64,000 nucleotides of DNA from JAGMCJ01 sp046761005 (GTDB lineage: Archaea > Thermoplasmatota > Thermoplasmata > RBG-16-68-12 > JAGMCJ01). The position numbers and the translations under genes are program-made. This document shows, piece by piece, positions 42,720 to 52,638 of the stretch. Location: contig JBHIFI010000002.1 in NCBI GenBank assembly GCA_046761005.1, positions 1-64,000 of the forward strand, given 5' to 3'. Under the pieces are notes generated by a model that worked only from the letters and a program-made list of their open reading frames with translations, did not search any database and was not told the origin of the DNA. Numbering within the stretch: position 1 is the first letter of the stretch; each line of letters begins with the position of its first letter.

Positions 42720-45700
42720 GGCTCACCCTCCTCTGGTGGCGGGATTTCCTCAGTTGGCTCTTCAGGAGGGACCTCTTCGGCAGGAGGCTCTTCCGGAATC
42801 TCAATCTCCTCCAGTGCTTCCTCCTCTTCCGGAACCTCCTCAACGACCTCTTCTTCAACGGGTGGGATCTCTTCCTCCGGAACTTCCTCCTCAGGCACTG
42901 CAGGCTTCTTTCCCAACGTGAGGCCAATGACAAAGCCAATTACGAGGAGAACGATAGCAAGAGCAGTGAGTATCAATGTTGTCCATGTTTGCTTCGTAAC
43001 CTTCATCTCCGGAGACCATGTAATGGATATAGCTTCCGAAGCAACATTTCCCGCCTCGTCCTTTGCTATGACTGTGATTTCGTTGGCGCCGTAGCTGAGG
43101 GTAACCTCTTTGCTGAAGGCTCCGTTCGACGGAACTACTGGAAGACCATTTACCGTCACGATTTCCACGTCGCCTGACACTGTTCCTGTAATGTTAATTC
43201 TTGAAACCAAAGCTTCCCCGGTTATCGGGTCAACGTTGTCCTCAGGAATAGAGACCGTCAGGGTAGGAATGACGGTGTCTCTAATCATGACTGTGTCATT
43301 ACTGTAGAATGTATGGCCTGCGGCGTCAACCGCCTCTATTTCAATAGTGTTCGTGCCTTCCTCCAGCGCTACGGTCGTTTCAAAGCTTCCGTCCTCGTTC
43401 ACTGGAACAATCCTCCCAGCGATGGTCAACTCCACAGTCTCGTTGAACTTCCCAGAGATTATGATGGATTCTGCGTTTGTTGGCCGGGCCTGCGACTCAG
43501 ATGTAATCAGGTATTCCAGTACGGGCGGATTCGTGTCAACTGTTATGAGTCTTGTCACAACAGCGGTGTTGCCAGCTTGATCTTGGGCTTCAACGATAAG
43601 TGGATTGAGCCCCTCTGTCAATTGGTCAAACAGATAGGAGAAGGAACCGTCTGGGCTTACGGGCACCTCCTCAGTGCGAATTAGGACAGTCGCTTCAGGC
43701 TCGGTGGTTCCAGTTATCATAGTATAGTTTGTCGGAACGGTGATGTCCGTTGATGGGTAATCAATTTCAAGCAATGGCGCGGTCGTATCTACGTAGAAAT
43801 GCCATGTCATTTCTTCTATATTGCCTGCGTAATCTCCAACCTGCGTCTTCACCGTATGCATTCCATCGGCAAGAGGTGCATTTGGAGCATAGCTGACTGT
43901 TCCTATTGCATAACCACCGAGATCTGAATCGAAGGTTACTGTGACCAACGACATAGCAGTTATGTCAACACCATCCAACCACAAGCCTATCGTTGTTGAA
44001 TCCATCTCTCCTTGGCTGTCAGAAAAGCCTGCGAGTATTGGAGGCATGTTATCCGACGTTACTGAACCATCTGGAGGAGTCATTTGGATAACCTCTGGAG
44101 GAGTGGTGTCGTAGTTCAGTTCGACGGGAACGAGAAGCGTCAACGAGAATGGCGTGTTCCCTGGTGATGCAAAGAAGGCTGCTTTAATCACTCCCTCAGG
44201 GGTATCCACTGGAAGGTCCCATTCAAGATTGAGGATTTCGCTGGAGTACCTCTGAATGATATCCGCAGTGTATGTAACTTGGAAGGGCGATGGTCCCACC
44301 TTAAGTTCTGTGATTATCATGTCCGCAAGTGAGCCGACCCTCCAGATGTCGAAGCCAGCCATCTTGATAATGTATCTACCTGGCGTTGGAAGGACCAGGA
44401 CTACAGTCTCATCTGCGTCTGCGTCGGCATCGTACTTGACAAATTCGTCTGCTTGAGCCTCATCATCGCCGTTCTCGTCGAGGAATATTCCGAGGTCCAT
44501 ATCTGGGCAGCAGTCGACATGTCCCATCAGATGGAACTCTATCGTTATGACTGAAGCATCGACGTCCCAAAGCATGGTGTTCTTTGAACTAGCAAGGTAT
44601 TCCTGGAAAGTTATTTCGCCGGACGTATAGGGCTCCGGGTCATCAAATTCAACTGGAATGTCGAGGAACTCGTGGGTTTCTGAACCAGCAACAGTGACGC
44701 CTATCGGCTTGCCAAAGAACTCGTGGAAAGGATCTGGATTGGGTAACCACGGTAGAGTCGTCGAAAAAATCATCTCGGTTGAGCCCTGCAACTGACTCGT
44801 AGCAACATCAATCGGATAGGGTGTCATGCTAAGAAGACCTGTTTCTCCGGAGATGACATCAGCGGCTTCCTCCCCTTCGACTGTGACTGTTTGCACGATT
44901 AGGACGTTAAGACCTGCACTAACACTGAGACCCTTGAAGAGACCATTTCCGACTCCCGCCCAGTCTGGAGTCTTCTTGAAGTATCCTGGAGCTCCAACAT
45001 CCGTTTCGACGGCCACGAACGGCCCATATCTGCTCTCATTCAGCTTAGAGAAGACAAGGTCGCCAAAAGCAGAAGAACCTTCCTCAGTCGCCTGAGCGAG
45101 ATGCCGCATATCGCCATAGGTGTTGTTCCCATCCATACCTATGTCAATTGTGAACTTCATCCCCTCTCTGAATACGAATGTATCAGGAACGTCGAAGAAG
45201 TAGTACCTCAAGTCATACGCGCCTCCGTAACCTCTAAGAGCATTGTTATCGTACAGTGTATCGGAAATAGCGGTTCCTCCGAACTGGAAGTTTGTGGAAC
45301 CCTCGTGAGCCACATTTATTACCACTGGAATGGTTGTGACATTGTTCTCGTTTGTTAGGCGGATTGCACCCTCATAGAGTCCTATGTCCGTACCTGGCAG
45401 CACAGTTGCAGTTGCTACGAAATCAAATGAGCCGCCTGCGGTTATGTCGATGGTCGGTCCAAGAGGTGTGACACCATCATCCTCATAAAGAGTAACCATC
45501 GGCCAGTTCTGGTGCTCGAAGAACTCAATTGTCACAGTGACGGGTCCGGGTACAGGGGCACCGGCGAGATGCCTCCACCAGATGATTAGTCCATCATGAG
45601 TTCTTGCTGCGGGATCGTAGACTCTGACCTCGAAGGAGTTCTCACCCAAGTAGACTCCCATCCTGTTTCTTTCAAACCAAGCTCCTGTCACTCCGAAGGG

Positions 45701-48700
45701 CAGATCTGGATCGACTAGCATCGCTCCTGTGGAGGTCCACCACAGGTCTATCTCACCTCCATAGCTCACCGCCCAGAACCAGTCATAACCAGGTGCGAAA
45801 CCTACGTCTGTAATTCCATAATCATATGTAGGAGTGACAGACGTTATGACTGAATCGGCTAGAATGTCCCAGATTGCCACATCCGTTGCATTGGCAACCG
45901 CCAGATACATGTTGGCCACATCAAAGTCTACACACATTGGATATTCCTGTAACATCGTATATGTTGGCGGGAGATAATCGTACTCAACCGTAACGTTTGC
46001 CCCCAACGCGAGTGTGCCAATGTAGAGCAATATGCCATTAGCGGTATACATGATATAGTCACCCATGCCACTCGCGATGTCAAGCTCGTAGACTGGCGAA
46101 CCGTCCACCCAAACCTGGTATGAGAATGGAACGACGCTCGTGTTCCCTAGGAAGAACACTGGGAAACCTGTGTAGTTGAAGGTGTCATTCCCCGTTGAAG
46201 GCGCCAGGGTCATATCCCAGACATTCACCGTTCCAGTGCCAGCCATGCTCCAGTCAGATCCCAATCCTACCGAAGCGAGCCACATGCTGTCAGAGCTGAA
46301 CCTAAGGTCCATGACTCCGTCAGCGTCAGCAGACCAATCGCCATCCTCATGGCCACTAAATCCTCCAATGTATGCACTTGTGGTCGGATCCCAGAGCATT
46401 ATGTAGTTATCCCAGATACCGAAGGCGCCGCCGGAACCCGTTGCGATGACGGACCCATCTGGGCTCCATGCAATGGTGTTGACGACTTCAAGATGGCCGC
46501 ACATCGTTGAAAGCACATTCCCTGCGAGGTCCATGACAAAGACGTCTCCCAAGAATCCGGGGAGGCAAAAGTCTCGCGGGAGTCCATTTAACCATCTGAT
46601 GGCTGAGTTGAGACTCGAGACATACGCTATCTGACTCTCATTCGCCGGATTGAACTCCACTCCATTGATCGAGTAGCCGAAGAGGAGGTCATCCGAGACT
46701 ACGATTCGTGAGCGGGTAGGTACATCCCAGACTGCAACTGCGCCAGAATCGATGGGCCACCCACCCGAAGAGGCCGCTAGCATGCTGCAGTTGGATGAGA
46801 AGTCTATGTCATTGATCATCGTGCCTTCCAACCCTCTTAGCCTGTCAATCGGATAACCGGTTGCATTGTCCCATAGAATGATGATGCCATCCTCCGCACC
46901 GGTTGCGAAAATCGTGCCATCGGAGCAGAAATCCATGGCGGTAACGTTCGCGGAATGCCCAAAGAACCGTTCATTCATGTTGACATCGGTCCAGTCATGC
47001 GGTTCTACGTATATCATCTGGTTGGTCAGCAGGTCGATATCGAAATGGGCGGTAATTCTGAGAAGGTCCGCATTGTTCCATCTTGTAGCATCCATGTTGG
47101 GTCCAAACTTCCTTCCTAAGAAGTCGTAGAATCCTGTCTCGTTGATGATAGTCCAGTTGTTACCCACGGGCTCTGGCGGTGCTTGAATGGAGGGCTCGAA
47201 TGCATATTCTATGGTGCCCATCCTCTTCAGGTAGTCAGCAGAAACTCCAACGTTGGTCAAGTCTGCCGGTCCGCGATTCTCCACCGTAATCATTTCGGAA
47301 TCAGACTCACCAACCGTAAGGAAGTGGACGAAGGCCACATAGTCCTCTCCCCTGTAGTCGCCTGGATACCAGACCTCAGGATCGGCGAGAATACCTCCTC
47401 TGTTGCCAGCTAGATCAGTGGCGCGCAGGGCATTACCGTACCCATGACCCTGAGTGAAGACATCATAGTTCATATCATCAGCACTTGACAGCAGAATCTT
47501 CTGAGCTTCAAAAGCATCCATGTAATATCCGTGCTCCTGCTCATATGCATCCTGCATGAGTGCGATTACGGCTGTTGCGTGCGGTGCAGCCATACTTGTG
47601 CCTGCATCTATGTCCCATGCAGCAGTCCCATCACGGAATGGGTTCAACGGATAAGCATCATAGACCCAACCACCAGCAAAGCAGATATCAGGACCTAGTT
47701 GACCAGTTGCGGAGGGTCCCCAAGAGGAGAGATAGGCTATCCCGCCGTAGTGGGGATTCGGTCCTCCATCGTATTCAAACTCTGGTTGCACCCTGTAGAA
47801 GAGGTCCCACGCCGCGCAAGCGCTGATGGTTCCTGGTGTGACCGAGTTTCCGGAGGTCCCATAGCCGGTACCCTCATTTCCAGCGGCTTTCACATGGATT
47901 GTCTTGCCCTCTGCGTACTGGGTTGTGACCCAATCTCCATATCTCTCGCCAAGAGTCCATCCTGTTTCAATCGGATTGGAACCGAAACTCCAACTCAATA
48001 CGAGGCCTTCATCGCCGGTCCCTGGCACTCCATCATAACCCTCTACACCGAAGAGGAATCCGTGATACTGGGTGAATGCGCCATGCGAAGTCCCCCCGGG
48101 TATCGAAATAACCTTCGCATCAGGTGCCAATCCCATCAGCTTCGGTATACCACCGATAGGAGTCACGCCCTGACCCACGATACTCGTGGCTACAGCTGTT
48201 CCATGCGAGCCGTATATCGCACCGCTGAAGGCAACCATATCACCGGCGCCCCAGTAGTAGTTGTCCACTCCCAGGCGTCCTGCGACGATATCCGAATAGG
48301 GTATTGGTACAACACCGTAGGAATAATTCACAGTGATGACATCGAAGCTTTCAAGTGGATATGTGAATGTGAAGTTCCCCGTCACCCTGTTCAGAATCCA
48401 TGGGTGGTACTCGTAGGTCGCTCTGGCAATACCGCCAGGCGGCAGTCCATTGGACAAAGTAATGAGACCTTCTGTGTAGTCAACTGTGTAATCATCTCCC
48501 GTCACCAATTTGCCCTCAGCATCGTTCCAATCATTTCCTTCAATAAGAACTCCATCGTAACTGTAGTTAGCCCAGAAGGTATCTCCTGGCATATTGACTA
48601 TGAGGGGGTCCGGACTACTCAGAAGTTCAGCTCCAAGCACGACCTCGCCCGTTCCTGCATCAGCGGCGTAATTGCCGGGATCGATTTCTGTAATCACAGG

Positions 48701-50974
48701 TCCAAACCAGTCCTGCTCTTCATCGCCATCAAAGTCAGTAAGACGGACTCTGTAGAGAACAATATCAGTGAATCCCGTATGCGTGAGATTGAAACGGTCA
48801 TCGGTGGCGGGATCGACGACCACGAATTGTTTGGTCATGTCGGTTGGGTCTCTTCCAGTCTCATTTAGCACAGCGCCTGTTACAGTGAGCACAATGGTAT
48901 CTTCAACGACATTCTTGTTCGCAAGTTGCAGTTCCTTAGTCAGTTCTGTGGCGTCGAGAACCAACTCATCGACGATGGGTATCGTATTCCATGGTATGGA
49001 ATTCTTACTCACATCCACAACGTCGCTTACGGTCACATTTCCGTTGGCTAGTTGACCCCAAGTCTCACCGCCGATTGCAGTGGTGCCTGTAATGTTGGTT
49101 TCATTGCCTAGAACGAGCTGTTCGCCTGTGATATTTGTGGCATTACTTATGAAGTAGAGAAGACCGCCAGAAACGTCCGCGAGACCATCAAGGTCCAGGT
49201 CCTTCCATAAGTTCGGGCTAGCCTTCGTGGCAGCCATCTCATTTGTGAAATTGAAGTCATTGTCCAGGTCTACATATACTGTGTCGTATACTCCATTCCA
49301 TGTCGAGTCAACCACAAGCACCGCAGGCGCCATGAAGTATGCAGCTTTCAAGCTAGAATCCCAGTGAAGACCTACATGGTACTTTCCACTTACGCTCGCA
49401 ATTCCTGTCACATCGTAGTCGGTATCCTGCATGACAATGCTGACGAAATCGATGTAGATATCGGCAAGTGTTGGGTTGGAGGTCGCGTATCCAAGAATCA
49501 CCAGTATGTAGTCGTTCTCTGTTTCTGGATTGTATATCGGTGAGAACACCTCAGGATTGGCTCCAGTGCTTGTTTCTTGGTAAGAAACCAGTTCCGACTG
49601 GTCTATGTCATTGTCTCCGTTTGCATCGTAGTAAAGTGCCAGGTCCAAGTCATCACCGGGCGTGAATGCGACCAAAATATTCATCTGGACTGTTCCGACA
49701 GGAACCGCGAATGGTAGTCTATATCCAGCGGTCAAGAACACATCTGGAAATCCAGCACTCAGATCATCATCATATATCTCCACGCCAAGATAGGAGGTCG
49801 GTGTCAGGAGAGGAGCATCCCTGTAGTAAGTGATTATGTCCCCCACGGCCTGGAGTTCTGTTGAAGTATCGACAAACATACCTGATAGTTTGCCCTCCTC
49901 GGAGAGATAGGTATCAATCGCCGGCGGTTCGAACGAAATGGGCCATCCGGCGTACGGTGAGCTGTACTTGTAGGTGGCAGTTACAACATCATTGAGTACC
50001 AAGGGCGTCACAAAGGTTATCACGCCAGTCGCTGAATCAAAGGTGTAGTTAGCAGGGGGCATCAGATTGCCGTTCAGATAGAAGGAATAGTCAGTAACAT
50101 CCATATGCATGAGGGTGGCATTCGTCTCACCACCAACAGCTTTGATGACAGTTATGTTATCTATCGTGGTATTATCGGGCTGGACGGCCCAAGTCCCCTG
50201 GAGGTCAGAATGTCCGAAATCTATTCCCTGATCGAGGACTACGACGACCTCTCCAGCTCCCGTGTACCCATTGGCCCAGGCTTGATCCGCCATATGAGTT
50301 ACCACGGAGATCCAATCATTTGTTGTCGGAGGATCTTCTCCCATTGGCTGAGGTCCCTCCGAACCACGCATCGAACCCATCGGTTGGGATGGAGAGTCAA
50401 TGACAACAGGATCCAGTTTTATGCCCTTTTCCCTTGCCTTTCTTTCTATCCATCGATTCTGGTCCAGTGGTTGGCGGTTGAGTGGAACGTCTCCACCAAC
50501 AACCTCTTCTTGCACCTCCAACATGTCAGGGGTGTAGACTTCCTGCCGTCCTATCAACAGAACCTCATCAATCGCGCTCAGTACTGGGAGAACGTAAGCG
50601 GGAACCTCAAGAATTATCGGTGTTGGTATCGTCTTTATTGTCGCTTTCTCACCAATCAATCCCCGATATTCATACTTCTCGAGAGCCCTAGCTACTGCGG
50701 AGACATCCGAGACTATGAGGACCACGCCTACCATCTCTTTGCCTCCGCTCTTCGCCAAATCTAGCAGAGCAGGATCGATTTTCCCTAGTGCGAGCTCCTC
50801 CGGCTGAGGAAATGAAGGTTCCTCCGCTAAGAGAAATTCTTCACCTTGCCCGACGGGCTTCTCGTCGAACGCCTCACCACCTGAAGATGTTGCGAGTGTG
50901 GTGCTGACGAAAAGCGATAGGGCAAGCAGCCCTACAACGATTCCACTAATCCACTTGACACTTTTTTTGGACAT
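42716..50974 (-). CDS. Giant S8 subtilisin-like surface protease with beta-propeller and Ig-like domains
   Basis: 2752 aa. It has a signal peptide (about 1-29), a pro-region, and a catalytic Asp at 248 (VVVLDQGIDFGHSD). About 675 residues then separate it from His 924 (YGSHGTAV). Ser 1127 (GTSMAAPH) completes the triad. Most subtilases have D and H within about 60 residues, so a large beta-rich insertion with Asp/Asn calcium-like loops splits the domain. Residues about 1330-1770 hold seven WD40-type repeats (HSANVTAMDFCSDG, SPDGSVIATGSGG), enough for one propeller. Further beta domains and Ig-like modules follow to about 2650. A membrane helix (about 2664-2688) and a 64-residue Pro/Glu tail finish it. 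It is likely anchored, with the tail inside. Confidence 0.85.
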   Translation of the reverse strand: MSKKSVKWISGIVVGLLALSLFVSTTLATSSGGEAFDEKPVGQGEEFLLAEEPSFPQPEELALGKIDPALLDLAKSGGKEMVGVVLIVSDVSAVARALEKYEYRGLIGEKATIKTIPTPIILEVPAYVLPVLSAIDEVLLIGRQEVYTPDMLEVQEEVVGGDVPLNRQPLDQNRWIERKAREKGIKLDPVVIDSPSQPMGSMRGSEGPQPMGEDPPTTNDWISVVTHMADQAWANGYTGAGEVVVVLDQGIDFGHSDLQGTWAVQPDNTTIDNITVIKAVGGETNATLMHMDVTDYSFYLNGNLMPPANYTFDSATGVITFVTPLVLNDVVTATYKYSSPYAGWPISFEPPAIDTYLSEEGKLSGMFVDTSTELQAVGDIITYYRDAPLLTPTSYLGVEIYDDDLSAGFPDVFLTAGYRLPFAVPVGTVQMNILVAFTPGDDLDLALYYDANGDNDIDQSELVSYQETSTGANPEVFSPIYNPETENDYILVILGYATSNPTLADIYIDFVSIVMQDTDYDVTGIASVSGKYHVGLHWDSSLKAAYFMAPAVLVVDSTWNGVYDTVYVDLDNDFNFTNEMAATKASPNLWKDLDLDGLADVSGGLLYFISNATNITGEQLVLGNETNITGTTAIGGETWGQLANGNVTVSDVVDVSKNSIPWNTIPIVDELVLDATELTKELQLANKNVVEDTIVLTVTGAVLNETGRDPTDMTKQFVVVDPATDDRFNLTHTGFTDIVLYRVRLTDFDGDEEQDWFGPVITEIDPGNYAADAGTGEVVLGAELLSSPDPLIVNMPGDTFWANYSYDGVLIEGNDWNDAEGKLVTGDDYTVDYTEGLITLSNGLPPGGIARATYEYHPWILNRVTGNFTFTYPLESFDVITVNYSYGVVPIPYSDIVAGRLGVDNYYWGAGDMVAFSGAIYGSHGTAVATSIVGQGVTPIGGIPKLMGLAPDAKVISIPGGTSHGAFTQYHGFLFGVEGYDGVPGTGDEGLVLSWSFGSNPIETGWTLGERYGDWVTTQYAEGKTIHVKAAGNEGTGYGTSGNSVTPGTISACAAWDLFYRVQPEFEYDGGPNPHYGGIAYLSSWGPSATGQLGPDICFAGGWVYDAYPLNPFRDGTAAWDIDAGTSMAAPHATAVIALMQDAYEQEHGYYMDAFEAQKILLSSADDMNYDVFTQGHGYGNALRATDLAGNRGGILADPEVWYPGDYRGEDYVAFVHFLTVGESDSEMITVENRGPADLTNVGVSADYLKRMGTIEYAFEPSIQAPPEPVGNNWTIINETGFYDFLGRKFGPNMDATRWNNADLLRITAHFDIDLLTNQMIYVEPHDWTDVNMNERFFGHSANVTAMDFCSDGTIFATGAEDGIIILWDNATGYPIDRLRGLEGTMINDIDFSSNCSMLAASSGGWPIDSGAVAVWDVPTRSRIVVSDDLLFGYSINGVEFNPANESQIAYVSSLNSAIRWLNGLPRDFCLPGFLGDVFVMDLAGNVLSTMCGHLEVVNTIAWSPDGSVIATGSGGAFGIWDNYIMLWDPTTSAYIGGFSGHEDGDWSADADGVMDLRFSSDSMWLASVGLGSDWSMAGTGTVNVWDMTLAPSTGNDTFNYTGFPVFFLGNTSVVPFSYQVWVDGSPVYELDIASGMGDYIMYTANGILLYIGTLALGANVTVEYDYLPPTYTMLQEYPMCVDFDVANMYLAVANATDVAIWDILADSVITSVTPTYDYGITDVGFAPGYDWFWAVSYGGEIDLWWTSTGAMLVDPDLPFGVTGAWFERNRMGVYLGENSFEVRVYDPAARTHDGLIIWWRHLAGAPVPGPVTVTIEFFEHQNWPMVTLYEDDGVTPLGPTIDITAGGSFDFVATATVLPGTDIGLYEGAIRLTNENNVTTIPVVINVAHEGSTNFQFGGTAISDTLYDNNALRGYGGAYDLRYYFFDVPDTFVFREGMKFTIDIGMDGNNTYGDMRHLAQATEEGSSAFGDLVFSKLNESRYGPFVAVETDVGAPGYFKKTPDWAGVGNGLFKGLSVSAGLNVLIVQTVTVEGEEAADVISGETGLLSMTPYPIDVATSQLQGSTEMIFSTTLPWLPNPDPFHEFFGKPIGVTVAGSETHEFLDIPVEFDDPEPYTSGEITFQEYLASSKNTMLWDVDASVITIEFHLMGHVDCCPDMDLGIFLDENGDDEAQADEFVKYDADADADETVVLVLPTPGRYIIKMAGFDIWRVGSLADMIITELKVGPSPFQVTYTADIIQRYSSEILNLEWDLPVDTPEGVIKAAFFASPGNTPFSLTLLVPVELNYDTTPPEVIQMTPPDGSVTSDNMPPILAGFSDSQGEMDSTTIGLWLDGVDITAMSLVTVTFDSDLGGYAIGTVSYAPNAPLADGMHTVKTQVGDYAGNIEEMTWHFYVDTTAPLLEIDYPSTDITVPTNYTMITGTTEPEATVLIRTEEVPVSPDGSFSYLFDQLTEGLNPLIVEAQDQAGNTAVVTRLITVDTNPPVLEYLITSESQARPTNAESIIISGKFNETVELTIAGRIVPVNEDGSFETTVALEEGTNTIEIEAVDAAGHTFYSNDTVMIRDTVIPTLTVSIPEDNVDPITGEALVSRINITGTVSGDVEIVTVNGLPVVPSNGAFSKEVTLSYGANEITVIAKDEAGNVASEAISITWSPEMKVTKQTWTTLILTALAIVLLVIGFVIGLTLGKKPAVPEEEVPEEEIPPVEEEVVEEVPEEEEALEEIEIPEEPPAEEVPPEEPTEEIPPPEEGEP

Positions 50975-51030
50975 TCCCGTTCCTCCTATCCAAATAGAAA
51001 TTCAAAGCTGTCGCAGGCATAGGATTGCCA

Positions 51031-51040
51031 TTATAAATGA
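51031..51040 (-). promoter_or_regulatory. Probable promoter of the protease-binding protein operon
   Basis: CATTATAAAT on the plus strand (ATTTATAATG read on the minus strand) lies about 60 nt before ATG 50974, and AGGAGGAACGG sits just before that start, so a leader of about 35 nt is expected. Confidence 0.5.
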
Positions 51041-51092
51041 TTTTCGACATTGCAAATTTAGTCAGCATAGGGTCTTTTGGGGTGTGATAATC

Positions 51093-51905
51093 TCACCCGA
51101 TACTTCGAATCCGATTCTGCAGACTTCGGCTGAGAATAACCGATAGAATCTCTTGAGAGAGCCTGCGTTCCCATATTCTTTTCTCGAGTTGAAGGGCAAG
51201 CGTCTCCTTTATCTTGGGAGGAACTATGAAGTCGAAACCATACCTCACATCCATTAGGACGGTGGGTTCTGAAGGAGCGGTGCCGAAGCCTCCTCCTTTG
51301 CCCCTGAGCGCCCTCTCAACCTCCCTCATTGTCAACAGCCCAGAGGCAAGGTGCTCCATAGCCCATGCAATCTTGCGAATCATTCCCCTCAGAAAGCTCT
51401 CGCCTACGATATCCAAAATGGTGAAGTTTCCATTCTTTGTCACTTCAATCGTATCTATTCTTCGGATCGTTGACCTTTCATCCCGCTGTGCAAAGAGAGC
51501 GAAATTGTGCTCACCAATGAATTGACGGGATGCACCCCTCAAAGCCTCCGAGTCAACCTCTGAAGAAAAGTAATACCTGTACCACCTCTGAGTCGCATGT
51601 CTCGGATTGAAATCCTCTGACACAGGGGCGTAACCCCAGACCCAGATATCTTGAACTTTAGAGTTCAAAGCTTGAGGAAGAACTTCTGGCCTGAACTCCG
51701 TGTTAAGGGCGAACACATTTCCAATCGCACTGACTCCCGAATCTGTTCTGCTGCTACTTCTGAATATGGAATTCTGGGTGGAGTCAATCGCACCGAGAGA
51801 GATGAGAGCCTTTACCAGCTCTCCCTCCACGGTTCTCACGTCTGGCTGCCTCTGATATCCATGAAAAGACGTTCCATCGTATGCGAACTTGACGGCTACG
51901 CGCAT
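51093..51905 (-). CDS. truA: tRNA pseudouridine synthase A
   Basis: A 270-aa TruA that makes pseudouridine in the tRNA anticodon arm (38-40). It has FAYDGTSFHGYQRQP, the catalytic loop SSSRTDSGVSAIGNVFAL with its Asp, and the C-terminal GESFLRGMIRKIAWA. The frame runs on upstream to 52241, but that part is the shadow of the divergent TrmJ gene. ATG 51905 matches the family start and lies about 26 nt from a TATATAT box (about 51927-51935) on the minus strand. Head-to-head with trmJ, so two tRNA modification genes share one short promoter region. Confidence 0.92.
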   Translation of the reverse strand: MRVAVKFAYDGTSFHGYQRQPDVRTVEGELVKALISLGAIDSTQNSIFRSSSRTDSGVSAIGNVFALNTEFRPEVLPQALNSKVQDIWVWGYAPVSEDFNPRHATQRWYRYYFSSEVDSEALRGASRQFIGEHNFALFAQRDERSTIRRIDTIEVTKNGNFTILDIVGESFLRGMIRKIAWAMEHLASGLLTMREVERALRGKGGGFGTAPSEPTVLMDVRYGFDFIVPPKIKETLALQLEKRIWERRLSQEILSVILSRSLQNRIRSIG

Positions 51906-51942
51906 CGCAACAATATTAGTCAGCCGATATATACCTATAATC

Positions 51943-52638
51943 ATGCCCAATTTTGAGGTAATTCTCGTTGAGCCAAAAATCGAGGGTAACATCGGAGCGG
52001 TAGCTCGTGCGATGAAGAATTTTGGAATGGAGAAGCTTGTTCTCGTCAATCCCTGCCGCATCGGGGAGGAGGCGGTCAAACGCGCCAAGTGGGGGAAAGA
52101 AGTATTGGACTCTGCCACAATAGTTGACTCCCTCGACGAGGCACTTTCCTCAGTGGATTTTGTTATTGGGTCCTCCTCTGTCGACACGGAAAGCGAGAAG
52201 AAGTTCGCTAGAATTTCTGTGAGCCCAGGAGAATCGATCAAGAAAATCGAAGACCTCGATGGTCTTGTTGCCCTCCTCTTTGGAAGAGAGGACTACGGGC
52301 TTCTGAAAGAGGAGATAGCCAAATGCGATCTTCTTGTCAAGATTCCCGCCAATGAGGAATACCCAGTTCTGAACATCTCACATGCTGTAGCCATAATTCT
52401 CTATGAGATATACCGACTGAAAGCAATAAGAAAAGGAACAAGGAAAGCTTCCGGAAGGGAGAAGGAATTGCTATACAGCCATTTCAGGCAACTTCTGGAT
52501 GAGATCGACTATCCAGAGCATAAGAAAGAAAGGACTTCAATAATGTTCAGAAGAATAATGGGGAGGGCGGTCCCCTCGAAATGGGAATACCACGCCCTCA
52601 TGGGTGTTTTCTCGAGAACTCTGAACAACCTGAAGTGA
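51943..52638 (+). CDS. trmJ: TrmJ-like tRNA (Nm32) 2'-O-methyltransferase
   Basis: A 231-aa SPOUT methyltransferase. N-terminal FEVILVEPKIEGNIGAVARAMKNFG, then the trefoil knot LFGREDYGLLKEE and the conserved YPVLNISHAVAIILYE, where the SAM loop lies. A C-terminal helical extension (SHFRQLLDEI, IMFRRIMGRA) is typical of TrmJ rather than TrmH. It methylates the ribose of tRNA residue 32. The frame opens at 51889, but ATG 51943 fits the family and an AATATTAG box 26 nt upstream. It ends 0 nt before the gap stop on the other strand. Confidence 0.9.
   Translation: MPNFEVILVEPKIEGNIGAVARAMKNFGMEKLVLVNPCRIGEEAVKRAKWGKEVLDSATIVDSLDEALSSVDFVIGSSSVDTESEKKFARISVSPGESIKKIEDLDGLVALLFGREDYGLLKEEIAKCDLLVKIPANEEYPVLNISHAVAIILYEIYRLKAIRKGTRKASGREKELLYSHFRQLLDEIDYPEHKKERTSIMFRRIMGRAVPSKWEYHALMGVFSRTLNNLK

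Noticed and set aside
47699..48868. 389-codon plus-strand frame inside the giant protease gene
   Set aside because: It is antisense to well-supported catalytic-domain coding, with Arg/His/Ser-rich composition and no domain signal.
51906..52241. N-terminal extension of the TruA frame
   Set aside because: It is antisense to TrmJ and has no TruA features; ATG 51905 is the family start.
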